Below, piece by piece: positions 32,136-45,010 of a stretch of DNA of 53,846 nucleotides (within the stretch, counting starts at the first letter, position 1; every line of letters starts with the position of its first letter). The stretch spans positions 1 to 53,846 of the forward strand of contig CAMYLY010000015.1 of NCBI GenBank assembly GCA_947259405.1. Reading direction: 5' to 3'. The notes below the pieces were generated by a model. That model made no database searches and had not been told where the DNA came from. It worked only from the letters and a program-made list of their open reading frames with translations. This stretch comes from an uncultured Gemmatimonadales bacterium. Its GTDB lineage: Bacteria > Gemmatimonadota > Gemmatimonadetes > Gemmatimonadales > GWC2-71-9. A program made the position numbers and the translations under genes.

Positions 32136-34022
32136 CTAGAGTTGGCGGACGTCGACCGCCCGTACCGGCACGGCCTCGGATTCTTCCTCGGCCGCGGTCG
32201 GATCCTCGCCGGGATTGATGAACAGATCGTGTTCGAGCTGATACTGCCGGTCGTACAGGTCCCGATACCGGCCGCGCTGGCTGAGCAACTGCGCATGGGT
32301 TCCGCGCTCCACAATCCTACCATCTTCCACAACCAAGATCTGATCGGCACTTCGAATCGTGGACAGCCGATGGGCAATGACGAAGGTCGTTCGCCCGTGT
32401 CGAAGCGACCGGAGTCCATCCTGAATCAGCGCCTCGCTTTCGCTGTCGAGACTCGACGTCGCCTCATCCAGAATGAGAATCGCTGGATCGGCGAGCACAG
32501 CACGCGCAATGGAAACCCGCTGCCGCTGCCCCCCGGACAGTTTCACTCCGCGTTCCCCAATGATTGCCTCATACCCATCGTCGAAGGCCATGATGAAATC
32601 GTGCGCGTTGGCCACCCGGGCCGCCTCTTCGATCTCCTGCTCCGTCGCATGGGGTTTGGCGAACGAAATGTTCTCCGCGATCGTGCCGTCGAATAGGAAG
32701 TTCTCCTGCAACACCACGCCCAGGAGCGATCGGTATTCGCGCAGCTTGAGCGTCGAGAGATCCCGACCGTCGAGCGAGACTTCGCCTTGTTGCGGCCGGT
32801 TGAACGCCATAACCAACGAGGTCAGCGTGCTTTTGCCCGACCCGCTTGAGCCGACCAACGCCGTCGTGGAACCCGCTGGGGCAACAAAGGAAACTCCCTT
32901 GATAACCGGCGTGCCTGCTTCATACCCGAAGTGCACGTCCGAAAACGTCACCTCGCCTCGAACACTGCCGATCGTCTCGCGGGAGGCATCGTCATCCTGT
33001 TCCGTGGCTTCCTGGTGCACTTCGTGAATTCGGTCCAATCCCGCGAAGGCTTCGCTGATCTGAGTACCGATTTCCGCGATGCTCACCAATGGTGCGGCCA
33101 CGAGTCCGGAAAAGAACACGTACATCACGAAGTCACCGAGTGTCATGGTTTCTGCCGCCATCGCACGGCCGCCCACGATGATCATGATCACACCAATCGC
33201 GCCCATGATGACCGTTGTGAAGGCCTGAATGGCCGATATGCCGGTAATCGCCGTGGCGATATTGCGGAAGAGTCGGTGGACCCCCTTGGCAAACACCAAT
33301 CGCTCACCGCGTTCCGCGCGATACGCCTTGATCACGCGAATCCCGCCAAGCCCTTCACCCAGACGGCCCGTCACTTCGGCATTGATCTTCCCACGCTCAC
33401 GGAAGTGTGGCCGGAGCTTCTTGAACGCAACGGCCATACCTATCCCGAACGTCCCGAGCACGACCAGCATCATGAGCGTGAGCTGCCAGTTCAAGGCGAA
33501 CAGCACAACCAATCCGATGCTTGCCGTAACCAACCCTCCGACCATGCGCACGAGGCCGGTGCCGACGAGGTTCCGGATCCCGTCGGCGTCCGTCATGATA
33601 CGCGAGATCAGCACACCGCTCTTCGTATTGTCGAAGTAGCTCGTGGGGAGCTGGGTCACATGGGTCTGCACGGTCTTGCGCATCTCCGTGATGGCGCGTT
33701 GCGCAGCGACACCCAGGATCTGCCCAAGGGCGAACGAGGACCCGGCCTGCACCAGTGTGGCCGCGCCGACTGCGGCCGCCAGTGGGAGGAGCAGCTCGCT
33801 TCGCCCCGCACCGATCACGTCGTCGATCAGGAACTTCGATGACCCCGGCAAGACCAAGCCCGCCAGCCGATTGACGATCATGACGCCGAGGCCAATCGCG
33901 AGACGCTTCCGATAGCGCCACATGATCGCGCGTGCATCGCGCCACGCGCTGAGGGAGATCCCGCGCTTCTTGGTCTCTTCGACGCTGCGCGCGCCTCTCG
34001 AATACTTGGGTCGACCGTTCAT
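32136..34022 (-). CDS. ABC exporter, fused membrane and ATPase domains (MsbA-like)
   Basis: A 628-residue half-transporter. The N-terminal membrane domain has six helices (about 35-325), with the coupling segment G-R-L-G-E-G-L-G-G-I-R-V-I-K-A-Y. The ATPase domain has Walker A V-G-S-S-G-S-G-K-S-T (about 398-407), signature L-S-G-G-Q-R-Q-R-V-S-I-A-R-A, Walker B L-I-L-D-E-A-T-S-S-L-D and the H-loop V-I-A-H-R-L-S-T. It should work as a homodimer exporting lipids or drugs. The C-terminus has an acidic tail. ATG at 34022 is used; a GTG three codons earlier is possible and neither has a good ribosome binding site. It is convergent with the M14 gene, 14 bp apart. Confidence 0.9.
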   Translation of the reverse strand: MNGRPKYSRGARSVEETKKRGISLSAWRDARAIMWRYRKRLAIGLGVMIVNRLAGLVLPGSSKFLIDDVIGAGRSELLLPLAAAVGAATLVQAGSSFALGQILGVAAQRAITEMRKTVQTHVTQLPTSYFDNTKSGVLISRIMTDADGIRNLVGTGLVRMVGGLVTASIGLVVLFALNWQLTLMMLVVLGTFGIGMAVAFKKLRPHFRERGKINAEVTGRLGEGLGGIRVIKAYRAERGERLVFAKGVHRLFRNIATAITGISAIQAFTTVIMGAIGVIMIIVGGRAMAAETMTLGDFVMYVFFSGLVAAPLVSIAEIGTQISEAFAGLDRIHEVHQEATEQDDDASRETIGSVRGEVTFSDVHFGYEAGTPVIKGVSFVAPAGSTTALVGSSGSGKSTLTSLVMAFNRPQQGEVSLDGRDLSTLKLREYRSLLGVVLQENFLFDGTIAENISFAKPHATEQEIEEAARVANAHDFIMAFDDGYEAIIGERGVKLSGGQRQRVSIARAVLADPAILILDEATSSLDSESEALIQDGLRSLRHGRTTFVIAHRLSTIRSADQILVVEDGRIVERGTHAQLLSQRGRYRDLYDRQYQLEHDLFINPGEDPTAAEEESEAVPVRAVDVRQL

Positions 34023-34122
34023 AGAGGACACAATCTAACAAGGGGAGCGGGGACTGAGGGATGGATGAAGTGACAGAAGGGACCGAGTTGCGAAAGGCGG
34101 GACCGCGTCGCAGTCTCGGGGC

Positions 34123-35340
34123 ATGCGCCGCTTACTCGGAGGGACCGTCGCTACGGCTTTCACCGTCCTTTCTTGTGGTGGCGACGAGGTGCCGGCGCTG
34201 GCGGTCGTCCGCGATTCCCTCGGGATCGAGATCGTCGACAACAGCGCAATCCCTGCCGCTGCTCTGCCGACCTGGACGCTGCCCACCACGCCTGCATTGG
34301 TGCTTGGCACCACGGATGGAAGCGAAGTAGCCGAGCAGTTCAACCAAGTCGTTGGCGCAACGCGGCTTGAGAGTGGATCGCTGGTCGTGGCCGACGGTGG
34401 CAGTCGAGAGCTCCGGTTCTTCGACGCGAACGGCCAGCACGTGAAGACCGTCGGTGGCATTGGCGAGGGTCCCGGGGAGCTCGGCAGGCTGTTTTCTCTC
34501 GATCGTATCCGCGGCGACACGCTAATCGCCAACGATTGGCCAGTGGGCAATGCTGCCTGGTTCGATTCCACCGGCGTCTTCCTGTTCAACAGTCTGCTGG
34601 GGCCGTATTGGCCGGGGCTCACCGGGCACTTCCTTCCGGACGGGTCACTGCTCGCGGACACATACGAGCATCGGTCGTACGGTAACGAGATCGAGATGTG
34701 GGCGGCCGGGGGAACCGAAGAGATCTTTCGACCGCAGGGATGGATGGTCCGCATGCTGCGAGACAGCACGGTCGACACACTCCGGGCTGTGCACGGCGAA
34801 GAGTGGTTTCGAACGGGCGTATGGCGCCAGAACCTTTGGATCGCACCGCTTCCGTTCGCGCATCACACCAAAGTCACCTGGAACGCCGATCACGTGTTCG
34901 TGGGTGAGACCGAACAACCACAGGTCGAAGTTCTGAATCACTCGGGATCCATCATTCGGCTCATTCGATGGAGTAGTGAACCCGTTTCCGTCACACGCGC
35001 CGACCGGCGCGCGTTCGAGACCAGCGCGCTCGACCGAGCGCGTCCGGGCCGCCGCGCACACGTTGTGAACTGGATCGATGGCGTACGCTATCGAGAGGCG
35101 AAACCAGCGTTCAAGGAAATCGGAACGGACAGATTGGGCAGGCTGTTCGTCCGCCACTGGGAGACGGCCGGCGTTCCCACGGTCGATTGGCTGGTCTTCG
35201 GGCTGGGTGGGCAGCTTGCCGCCCGCATACCCGTCCCAACCGATCTCGAATTACTCGAAATCGGAGAGACGTACGTTCTCGCTCTATGGCGCAACGAGCT
35301 CGATGTCGAGTTTGTCCGGGTCTACGACCTTCGGAAGTGA
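34123..35340 (+). CDS. Six-bladed beta-propeller lipoprotein
   Basis: A 405-residue protein with a lipobox-like signal end (V-L-S-C-G-G). The repeated strand pattern fits a six-bladed propeller: S-L-V-V-A-D-G-G-S-R-E-L-R-F-F-D and G-G-I-G-E-G-P-G-E-L are the family's typical blade and loop motifs, and D-R-L-G-R-L-F-V-R is a late blade. The role is unknown; such proteins may bind carbohydrates or act as surface lipoproteins. It is divergent from the ABC exporter across about 100 bp. Confidence 0.82.
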   Translation: MRRLLGGTVATAFTVLSCGGDEVPALAVVRDSLGIEIVDNSAIPAAALPTWTLPTTPALVLGTTDGSEVAEQFNQVVGATRLESGSLVVADGGSRELRFFDANGQHVKTVGGIGEGPGELGRLFSLDRIRGDTLIANDWPVGNAAWFDSTGVFLFNSLLGPYWPGLTGHFLPDGSLLADTYEHRSYGNEIEMWAAGGTEEIFRPQGWMVRMLRDSTVDTLRAVHGEEWFRTGVWRQNLWIAPLPFAHHTKVTWNADHVFVGETEQPQVEVLNHSGSIIRLIRWSSEPVSVTRADRRAFETSALDRARPGRRAHVVNWIDGVRYREAKPAFKEIGTDRLGRLFVRHWETAGVPTVDWLVFGLGGQLAARIPVPTDLELLEIGETYVLALWRNELDVEFVRVYDLRK

Positions 35341-35356
35341 TCGTACCGCACACCGT

Positions 35357-36517
35357 TCACTCCCTCCCGGCCGTCATCATGATCTCCACCAGGGCTCCGG
35401 TGCTGACAAGACCAGCCCCCACCACCGTCATGCCGACATCGGGACTGACGACCGTCGCGACGATGCTATCCACCACCCGCGTATAGCGAATATCCGGCAG
35501 GTAGACGTGCACGTCGTGCACGTCTGCGAAACTGAGATCGGCCGCTGACAGTGTAGCGCGCAGATTGTTCAATGTGCGCGTTGTCTGATCCTGAATCCTG
35601 GCATAGCCCTCGGGCCCTCGCCCCAACATCCCTGACAGATAGACGCGGTTATTCACCATTATGCCGGGAGAGAGCGGCGCGCGTGATCGCCGTCGGCCCT
35701 CAGCGACGACGACTCGCCGATTGGCTCCGCGCTCTGCCGTACACTGTATTTCGACCTTGAAATCGGGGTTCATGAGGTCCACCCACACCGTGGCCCGACC
35801 AGGGGGATTCTCCGTGACCGCCTCGCGATACGCACGATTCATCGCACCGAAATCGCGCGGGTCGGCGAGAAATACACGACACTGTGCGAGGTCGGCCGCG
35901 TTCATGTCGGCGGCTTCCAGCACCATCCGAATGTTGCCCCACACTCGGCGCGTTTGCGCGGCGATGTCGCCTGTCAGGGGCGCATAGGTGTTCGGATCCC
36001 GGCTCGTTGCACCCGCCACGAACAGTGTGTTACCGGCAAGCACTCCCCAGCTGTACGGCAGCGCCGGCGATTTCAGGCCCGGTGGGTTGATAACGCTGCG
36101 CTCCACATGCGGCCGTGCTGCGACGGCCGCCACCTCAATCAAGGATCCGTTTTCACGAAGATCCACGCCCACGGTGGCCCGCGTCGGCGGATCGCTGGCG
36201 AAGTAGGAACGGTAGACCTCGTTCATCGCGCTGAAATGCCTCGTGTCCGCGAGGTAGACGTTCATCGAGACGACATGTGACAAGTCCAAGTCCACCTTCG
36301 CGAGCCGCGCTTCGAGATTGGCGATCGCCTGGTGTACCTGGGTTACGATATCGGCTGGAAACTCTCCACTCGACGGATCCGCGCCGGCGATCGTTCCCGT
36401 GTGCACGAAAGCGTCGTCACCAAACCCCGGGACGGCGACCTCATCCTCCGAACTCGGGATGACAATGAGCCAAGCGGGAAGCGCGATAAGCCATGGCAGA
36501 TGACGGCGAACATGCAT
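35357..36517 (-). CDS. Exported fusion of three RidA-like domains
   Basis: A 386-residue protein. After an N-terminal hydrophobic signal-like segment come three RidA (YjgF/YER057c) domains at about residues 36-136, 153-262 and 282-384. Domains 1 and 2 keep the reactive Arg in R-A-T-V-x-V-D-L (Arg113 and Arg241). In domain 3 the matching position is Gly362 (V-G-M-T-V-V), so it is probably inactive. RidA normally deaminates 2-aminoacrylate as a cytoplasmic homotrimer with sites between subunits, so three fused domains could form a covalent pseudo-trimer. Export is unusual and the substrate unknown. Convergent with the propeller gene, 16 bp apart. Confidence 0.85.
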   Translation of the reverse strand: MHVRRHLPWLIALPAWLIVIPSSEDEVAVPGFGDDAFVHTGTIAGADPSSGEFPADIVTQVHQAIANLEARLAKVDLDLSHVVSMNVYLADTRHFSAMNEVYRSYFASDPPTRATVGVDLRENGSLIEVAAVAARPHVERSVINPPGLKSPALPYSWGVLAGNTLFVAGATSRDPNTYAPLTGDIAAQTRRVWGNIRMVLEAADMNAADLAQCRVFLADPRDFGAMNRAYREAVTENPPGRATVWVDLMNPDFKVEIQCTAERGANRRVVVAEGRRRSRAPLSPGIMVNNRVYLSGMLGRGPEGYARIQDQTTRTLNNLRATLSAADLSFADVHDVHVYLPDIRYTRVVDSIVATVVSPDVGMTVVGAGLVSTGALVEIMMTAGRE

Positions 36518-36592
36518 CGGGATGCCTCCAGCGAGTTGTTGGGCGGCACCAAAGATGTGTGCCGGAGTGAGCGCGCGCGAGTGCGACCTGCC

Positions 36593-37531
36593 CTAGGCCG
36601 AGCGGTGCGTGTCGCGGGCTGCTCGTTCCTGGGGCAGTAAGCTCGCGAAGATGCACGCGTTGATCGGCGTCGGTACCTTGGCCTCTTTACCGAGCCGCAC
36701 CACCGTGCCGGTCCAGGCATCCAACTCCGAGGGCCGACCGTCGACGATATCACGGTGCAACGAGGCCATCGCTTGGGCCGGCATCCCGTCAATGAAGGAC
36801 AGCGCGGTCTCCACGATATCCTCCGGCAGCGGAACACCGCGGCCCTCCGCAACATCCCGAATCTCACACATGGCGCCTTCGAGCATCTGACGTGATTCTG
36901 GCGTCGATCGCACGACACCCGTCGACGCCCGCGTGACGGCGCCAACCCCACCCAGCGACACCACGAAGAGTAGCTTCGTCCACAGCGCCACCTGGATCTT
37001 CTCGGGGATGTCGACCGTGACCCCAGCAGCTTGCAAGACAGCCGCAATCTTCTCGACGCGCTCCGAGCGCGCGTCGCTTCGCTCGCCAAGCACGATGGTC
37101 GGCACCGCGCCCACATGCGTGACTACCCCGGGCGCGCTACGGTGACTGATGATACGGCAGAGTCCATTGAGGGCACGATCTTCCCCAAAGGCATCAGCGA
37201 GTTGGTCGGAGGCATCTACACCATTCAGCAGTGGGAGTACGGCCGTGTTCCCACCCATCAGGGGGCGCATGGACTCGATCGCATCCGACAACTGCCAGGT
37301 CTTGACCGCCACGATCACGGTCTCGACCGGTCCAACCGAACTGGCCTCATCCGTCGCCCGAACCGGGTTGATCACCATGGGTCCATCAGGGCTCTCGATT
37401 CGAAGCCCCCGGGTCTGCAGAGCTTCCAGGTGCCCGCCCCGGGCAATAAAGGTCACGTCGTTTCCCGCCTGCGCGAGGCGACCGCCAAAGTAGCCCCCGA
37501 CTCCACCGGCACCTACAATCCCGAATCGCAT
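36593..37531 (-). CDS. Ketopantoate reductase-family enzyme (2-dehydropantoate 2-reductase)
   Basis: A 312-residue NADPH-dependent reductase. The N-terminal Rossmann motif is G-I-V-G-A-G-G-V-G-G-Y-F-G-G-R-L (about 4-19). V-A-V-K-T-W-Q (about 79-85) holds the conserved Lys region, and the C-terminal ApbA/PanE domain has L-W-T-K-L-L-F (about 191-197) and P-S-E-L-D-A-W-T-G. It would reduce 2-dehydropantoate to pantoate in CoA synthesis, but the family also has paralogues for other 2-oxo acids and no other pantothenate gene is near. The ATG at 37531 is chosen because the Rossmann motif begins there; the frame is open further upstream. It is 75 bp upstream of the RidA fusion on the same strand. 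Confidence 0.85.
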   Translation of the reverse strand: MRFGIVGAGGVGGYFGGRLAQAGNDVTFIARGGHLEALQTRGLRIESPDGPMVINPVRATDEASSVGPVETVIVAVKTWQLSDAIESMRPLMGGNTAVLPLLNGVDASDQLADAFGEDRALNGLCRIISHRSAPGVVTHVGAVPTIVLGERSDARSERVEKIAAVLQAAGVTVDIPEKIQVALWTKLLFVVSLGGVGAVTRASTGVVRSTPESRQMLEGAMCEIRDVAEGRGVPLPEDIVETALSFIDGMPAQAMASLHRDIVDGRPSELDAWTGTVVRLGKEAKVPTPINACIFASLLPQERAARDTHRSA

Positions 37532-37651
37532 GGAACTAACATGCTCCGAAGCGGTCGCCTGGGCGAGTGTGCGACCTTTGCGCTTGGTGGGGTATCTCTC
37601 CATGCAGCTCAGCGACGTGACAATCCGTACCCGCAATCCGGAAGGAAAGCA

Positions 37652-38827
37652 ATGAACCCGAAATACCTCATCATGTTGGCCACGGGCGTGGCGTTGCATA
37701 ACTCGCCGTTGGCCGCCCAACAACAACAGCGCCTTGCCAAGGCCGACGCCACGTTTTCGGAGTCGTTCAGCACGGTGCGAGGTCTCCTGGAACTCGACGA
37801 TGGAAAGCTCCTGATCTCTGACGGCCTCGGCCAGGCGCTGATGCTCGTCGATCTGGACGCGGGCACTGCCGACACGATTGGCCGAGTAGGGGGCGGCCCC
37901 CAGGAATACCGAGCCCCGGATGGGCTCTGGCCGCTTCCGGGCGGAAGCATCCTGCTAGTCGATCTTGGGAATGGGCGACTGTCGGTCATGAACTCGGCAT
38001 TCGAGGTCGGCCAAACCTATCCGATCATGGGAGCGTCCACGCGGCCCGGGTTTGGCGGAACACTCATCCGCATCCCGCGCGGCGTTGACGGTACGGGCAA
38101 GCTCTATCTGCAGGCCAGCGGCGGCATGGGCCCAGATGGACAGCTCAGGGACTCGGCGACGGTGGTGCGATGGGATCCGGCGACCGATCAGGTGGATACC
38201 GTCGCGATGGTCAAGGAACAAGATCGCGAGTTGAGTACGAGTGGCAGTCCGAACAACCGCAACGTCAGTGTCTCGACGATCCCGCTCAGCCCGCGCGACG
38301 GATGGGCCGCGAGTACCGATGGCCGCGTGGCGCTCGTGCGGGCAGGCGACTACAGCGTCCAGTGGATGCATCCTGACGGTACGATCACGCAGGGTCCAAG
38401 CAATCGCTATGATCCCGTCCGAGTTGGGCAAGCCGAGAAGGAAGCGTGGGTCGATCAACTGGGCCGCAACGGCCTCGCAATCTCCATGATGATACAGAAC
38501 GGACAGCGTCGGGCGTCGTTCAGCCGCGGGGGACCCTCAAGCCGAGGCCAATCCGGCGTCGACAGTTACAGCTGGCCGGACGCCATGCCGGCGTTTGACG
38601 CATCCGGCATTCGGATCGATCCAAACGGTATCCTCTGGGTGCAACGCTCGGGGAAAGTTGATGCCGAGGTCCTCTTCGATCTGTTCGACGAACAAGGCAA
38701 CATGGTCAAGCAGGTGACGCTTCCACCTGGCCGTGAGATCGTGGGATTCGGCAAAGGGGTCGTCTACACGGCCACCGCCGATGAGTTCGATCTGATGTGG
38801 TTGGAGCGCTTTCGGGTCGAGAGCTAG
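37652..38827 (+). CDS. Exported six-bladed/NHL-type beta-propeller protein
   Basis: A 391-residue protein with a signal peptide (cleavage near L-A-A-Q). Propeller blades are visible as L-L-E-L-D-D-G-K-L-L-I-S-D, I-G-R-V-G-G-G-P-Q-E-Y (the typical G-x-G-P-x-E loop), I-L-L-V-D-L-G-N-G-R-L and I-R-I-D-P-N-G-I-L-W-V-Q. It is a distant relative of the lipoprotein at 34123 but lacks a lipobox. GGAAGGAAAG precedes the ATG at 37652. The frame is open far upstream, but that part lies over the divergent reductase gene and lacks protein character. Role unknown. Confidence 0.82.
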   Translation: MNPKYLIMLATGVALHNSPLAAQQQQRLAKADATFSESFSTVRGLLELDDGKLLISDGLGQALMLVDLDAGTADTIGRVGGGPQEYRAPDGLWPLPGGSILLVDLGNGRLSVMNSAFEVGQTYPIMGASTRPGFGGTLIRIPRGVDGTGKLYLQASGGMGPDGQLRDSATVVRWDPATDQVDTVAMVKEQDRELSTSGSPNNRNVSVSTIPLSPRDGWAASTDGRVALVRAGDYSVQWMHPDGTITQGPSNRYDPVRVGQAEKEAWVDQLGRNGLAISMMIQNGQRRASFSRGGPSSRGQSGVDSYSWPDAMPAFDASGIRIDPNGILWVQRSGKVDAEVLFDLFDEQGNMVKQVTLPPGREIVGFGKGVVYTATADEFDLMWLERFRVES

Positions 38828-38835
38828 ACAACGGG

Positions 38836-42219
<3,384 letters not shown>

Positions 42220-42265
42220 CAGCGGACAGCTCCTTCGGGATTCACAGTCGCCACGGCATAGTCAC

Positions 42266-44968
42266 TCATGCGACAGGAGACGAGGAGCCCGCCGAGGGCG
42301 TCGAGCGACCGGCCGGGCAGTCGAGCACGCGTCGGACCGACGATACCAGCGACTCGATAGTGAACGGCTTCTGGACGAGATCGCTGCCCAGATCAACCAT
42401 CTGCTGGTGCAACACCACGTCCTCCGTATACCCCGACATGAAGAGCACTGGAAGGTCGGGGCGGACCGCTCGGGCGTGCTCTGCCACCTCGCGACCGTTC
42501 ATTTCTGGCAGGACCAGATCGCTGAGAAGGAGATCGATGTTCTCGGTGGGCGCGTCGAGATAGGCAAATGCCGTCTTCGCATCTGGGGCCGCGAGCGTCT
42601 TGTATCCGAAGCGTTCCAGGACGCGGACCGCGATCCGCCGCACGGCGTCCTCATCTTCGACCACCAGGATGGTTTCCGTACCTTCTCCCGCTGGGCCGAC
42701 ACCAGCAGACACTCGCGGCACCGCCGAGCGTTCACGCGGCAGATACACCTTGAGCGTAGTCCCGAGCCCCACCTCGCTGTACACACCGATGTGTCCCCCA
42801 CATTCACGGACGATCCCGTAGCACGTGGCAAGCCCCAACCCAGTACCGCGACCGGCTTCTTTCGTCGTGAAGAAGGGTTCGAAGATGCGTCCCCGCAGTT
42901 CCCGGCTCATCCCGATGCCAGTATCGCTCACGGAGAACATGACGTAGTCGCCTGGTTCGACATCGGCATGACTCTCGGAGTATGCGGCGTCGAGCCTTTG
43001 GTTCTCGGTGCGAATCAGGATCTTCCCGCCATCCTGCATCGCGTCCCGTGCGTTCACGACCAAGTTGACGATCACCTGCTCGATCTGCCCCCGATCGGCG
43101 TTGACGGCCCCGGCGTCCGGAGCAAGCTCCGCCGAGAGGTCCACATCCTCTCCGATGAGCCGTCGGAGCAGGCGCTCCATGTCCCGGATCACATCGTTGA
43201 TCCCGAAAACGGTGGCTTGGACAATCTGGCGTCGCGAGAAGGACAACAGCTGACGGGTGAGTCGGGACGCGCGGTCGGCGGCCGAACGGATATCCTCGAG
43301 CGGGGCACGCAGGTCATCGTCTCCACCGAGCGACGTGAGCGCAAGATCGCTCTCGCTGAGGATCACCGTCAGAAGATTGTTGAAATCATGAGCGACGCCG
43401 CCCGCCAGCCTCCCAACAGCTTCCATCTTCTGCGACTGACGCAGCTGGTCTTCCAGTTCAAGCTCACGCGTGACGTCGCGGCCGATCCCGACCAGACTGA
43501 CGACCGTGCCGGAATCGTCGGTCACGGGGAAGATGGTCGTCTGCTGCAAGTACTTGGTTCCGTCTTTGCGGCGATTCTCGAGTCGTCCCGACCAACTCTC
43601 GCCGCTCTTCATCGCCTTCCACAGCTGCTCGTAAAAAGGTTGCTCGTGTCGACCGCCCTTGAGCGTGCTCGGATTCTCATCCAGAACTTCACGAGCCGAG
43701 TACCCCGTGATCCGCTCGAAGGCGGGATTGACGTACCGGATCGTGCCATCCGGGTCCGTCATGATTGTCGCGTCGGATCCCTGGTCGATGGCTGCCGTCA
43801 GGCGAGCCCGCTCGCGATGTGTCCGGTTACGGTCGGTGACGTCGCGGGTATTGATCACGATCCCAGCCATAGGAGCATCAACCGGAAGCATCCGACCGGT
43901 CGCTTCGTGAACCCGCCATGATCCGTCCTGATGCTGCAGCCGCACCACCATCTCCTGCACGCTCTCAGGATCGGCCGCGGCCTTCGCGAGGTGCTGAATG
44001 GCTTCCGTCGAATCCTCAGGATGCACGAGCTCCAGCAATGCGCGTCCCGTTACGTCGTCAGGTCGGTAGCCCAAGATCCGCTCGACCGACGGGCTGACGA
44101 ACAAGACTTCTCCGTCCAACGCGACCACGGCAATAGCGTCCAGGGCGTTCTCGATCAGCGCCGCAAACCACTTGTCGCGCCCACTGACCTCCTGCTTGGC
44201 GTGCATTCGCTCGGTGATGTCGAACATCACTCCCTGAAACCGCGGGAGTGCCTGTCCATCACCCCGCACCACGAGCGCTTCATCCGATACCCAGATCCAG
44301 GCGCCGTCCTCGCGCTGTACCCGATACTCGGCGCGGAATGGTTCCCCGGTGGCGCCGCTCCGCGCCAGCCGCTCGAACGTGTGCAGGCGATCGTCTGGGT
44401 GAATACGGTTGGTGATGAGGTTCGAGTTGTTGAGCCAAGCCTCGGGCTGGAACCCGAGCATCGGCTCCAACTGTGGGCTCACGTACGTGACGGCCCCACC
44501 GTCGATCGTGCGTCGGTAGACCACTCCCGGGAGTTGCTCAACGAGGGTGCGGTACATCGCGCTCGACTCCCACAGGACTCGCTGCGCTGCCTTACGCTCG
44601 ATGGCGTGTTGGATAGACCGCGCAAGGAGGAGTCCGTCCAGATCGGCTTTGACCAAGTAATCCTGTGAGCCCTCCTTGAGGCTCTGGAGTGCGAGTCCAT
44701 CCGACTCGGAACTGGCAAGCGTGACCAGCGGGATTTCGGGGGCTCTCTGCGCGATGGTGCGGACGCCGTCGAGCCCACTGCCTTCCGATAAGTGTAGACT
44801 GATCAGGATCAGGTCTGGTGGTTTCCGAACAAGCGCCAACAGGGCGGGCTGTAACCCGTTGACGTGTTCGATGGTGTGGTCGCGGCCAGCCGACCCGGTC
44901 AGCAATCGCTTCAGTTGCCGGGCATCGGCATCGTCGTCTTCGATGAGGAGTATGCGGAACGCGGACAT
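42266..44968 (-). CDS. Soluble hybrid kinase with N-terminal pseudo-receiver
   Basis: A 900-residue cytoplasmic protein. The N-terminal receiver (1-120) has L-L-I-E-D-D and Y-L-V-K, but the phospho-acceptor position is Ser (L-I-L-I-S-L-H-L), so it cannot take phosphate in the usual way. Three PAS domains follow (about 130-260, 265-390 and 390-515). A HisKA domain has the His in G-G-V-A-H-D-F-N-N-L-L, and the ATPase domain has N-A-R-D-A-M and G-T-G-L-G-L-A. The C-terminal receiver has a normal Asp (L-L-L-S-D-L-V-L-P). Likely partner of the neighbouring hybrid kinase and stand-alone receiver. Start at 44968 follows GAGGAGGAG by about 10 bp. Confidence 0.9.
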   Translation of the reverse strand: MSAFRILLIEDDDADARQLKRLLTGSAGRDHTIEHVNGLQPALLALVRKPPDLILISLHLSEGSGLDGVRTIAQRAPEIPLVTLASSESDGLALQSLKEGSQDYLVKADLDGLLLARSIQHAIERKAAQRVLWESSAMYRTLVEQLPGVVYRRTIDGGAVTYVSPQLEPMLGFQPEAWLNNSNLITNRIHPDDRLHTFERLARSGATGEPFRAEYRVQREDGAWIWVSDEALVVRGDGQALPRFQGVMFDITERMHAKQEVSGRDKWFAALIENALDAIAVVALDGEVLFVSPSVERILGYRPDDVTGRALLELVHPEDSTEAIQHLAKAAADPESVQEMVVRLQHQDGSWRVHEATGRMLPVDAPMAGIVINTRDVTDRNRTHRERARLTAAIDQGSDATIMTDPDGTIRYVNPAFERITGYSAREVLDENPSTLKGGRHEQPFYEQLWKAMKSGESWSGRLENRRKDGTKYLQQTTIFPVTDDSGTVVSLVGIGRDVTRELELEDQLRQSQKMEAVGRLAGGVAHDFNNLLTVILSESDLALTSLGGDDDLRAPLEDIRSAADRASRLTRQLLSFSRRQIVQATVFGINDVIRDMERLLRRLIGEDVDLSAELAPDAGAVNADRGQIEQVIVNLVVNARDAMQDGGKILIRTENQRLDAAYSESHADVEPGDYVMFSVSDTGIGMSRELRGRIFEPFFTTKEAGRGTGLGLATCYGIVRECGGHIGVYSEVGLGTTLKVYLPRERSAVPRVSAGVGPAGEGTETILVVEDEDAVRRIAVRVLERFGYKTLAAPDAKTAFAYLDAPTENIDLLLSDLVLPEMNGREVAEHARAVRPDLPVLFMSGYTEDVVLHQQMVDLGSDLVQKPFTIESLVSSVRRVLDCPAGRSTPSAGSSSPVA

Positions 44969-45010
44969 GCGTCGGTAGCTCCTCCTCAGCAGTGGTTCAG
45001 GGTCACCTGA

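Noticed and set aside
37031..37651. N-terminal extension of the propeller gene by 207 codons
   Set aside because: It overlaps the divergent reductase gene and lacks protein character; a good ribosome binding site and signal peptide mark the start at 37652.
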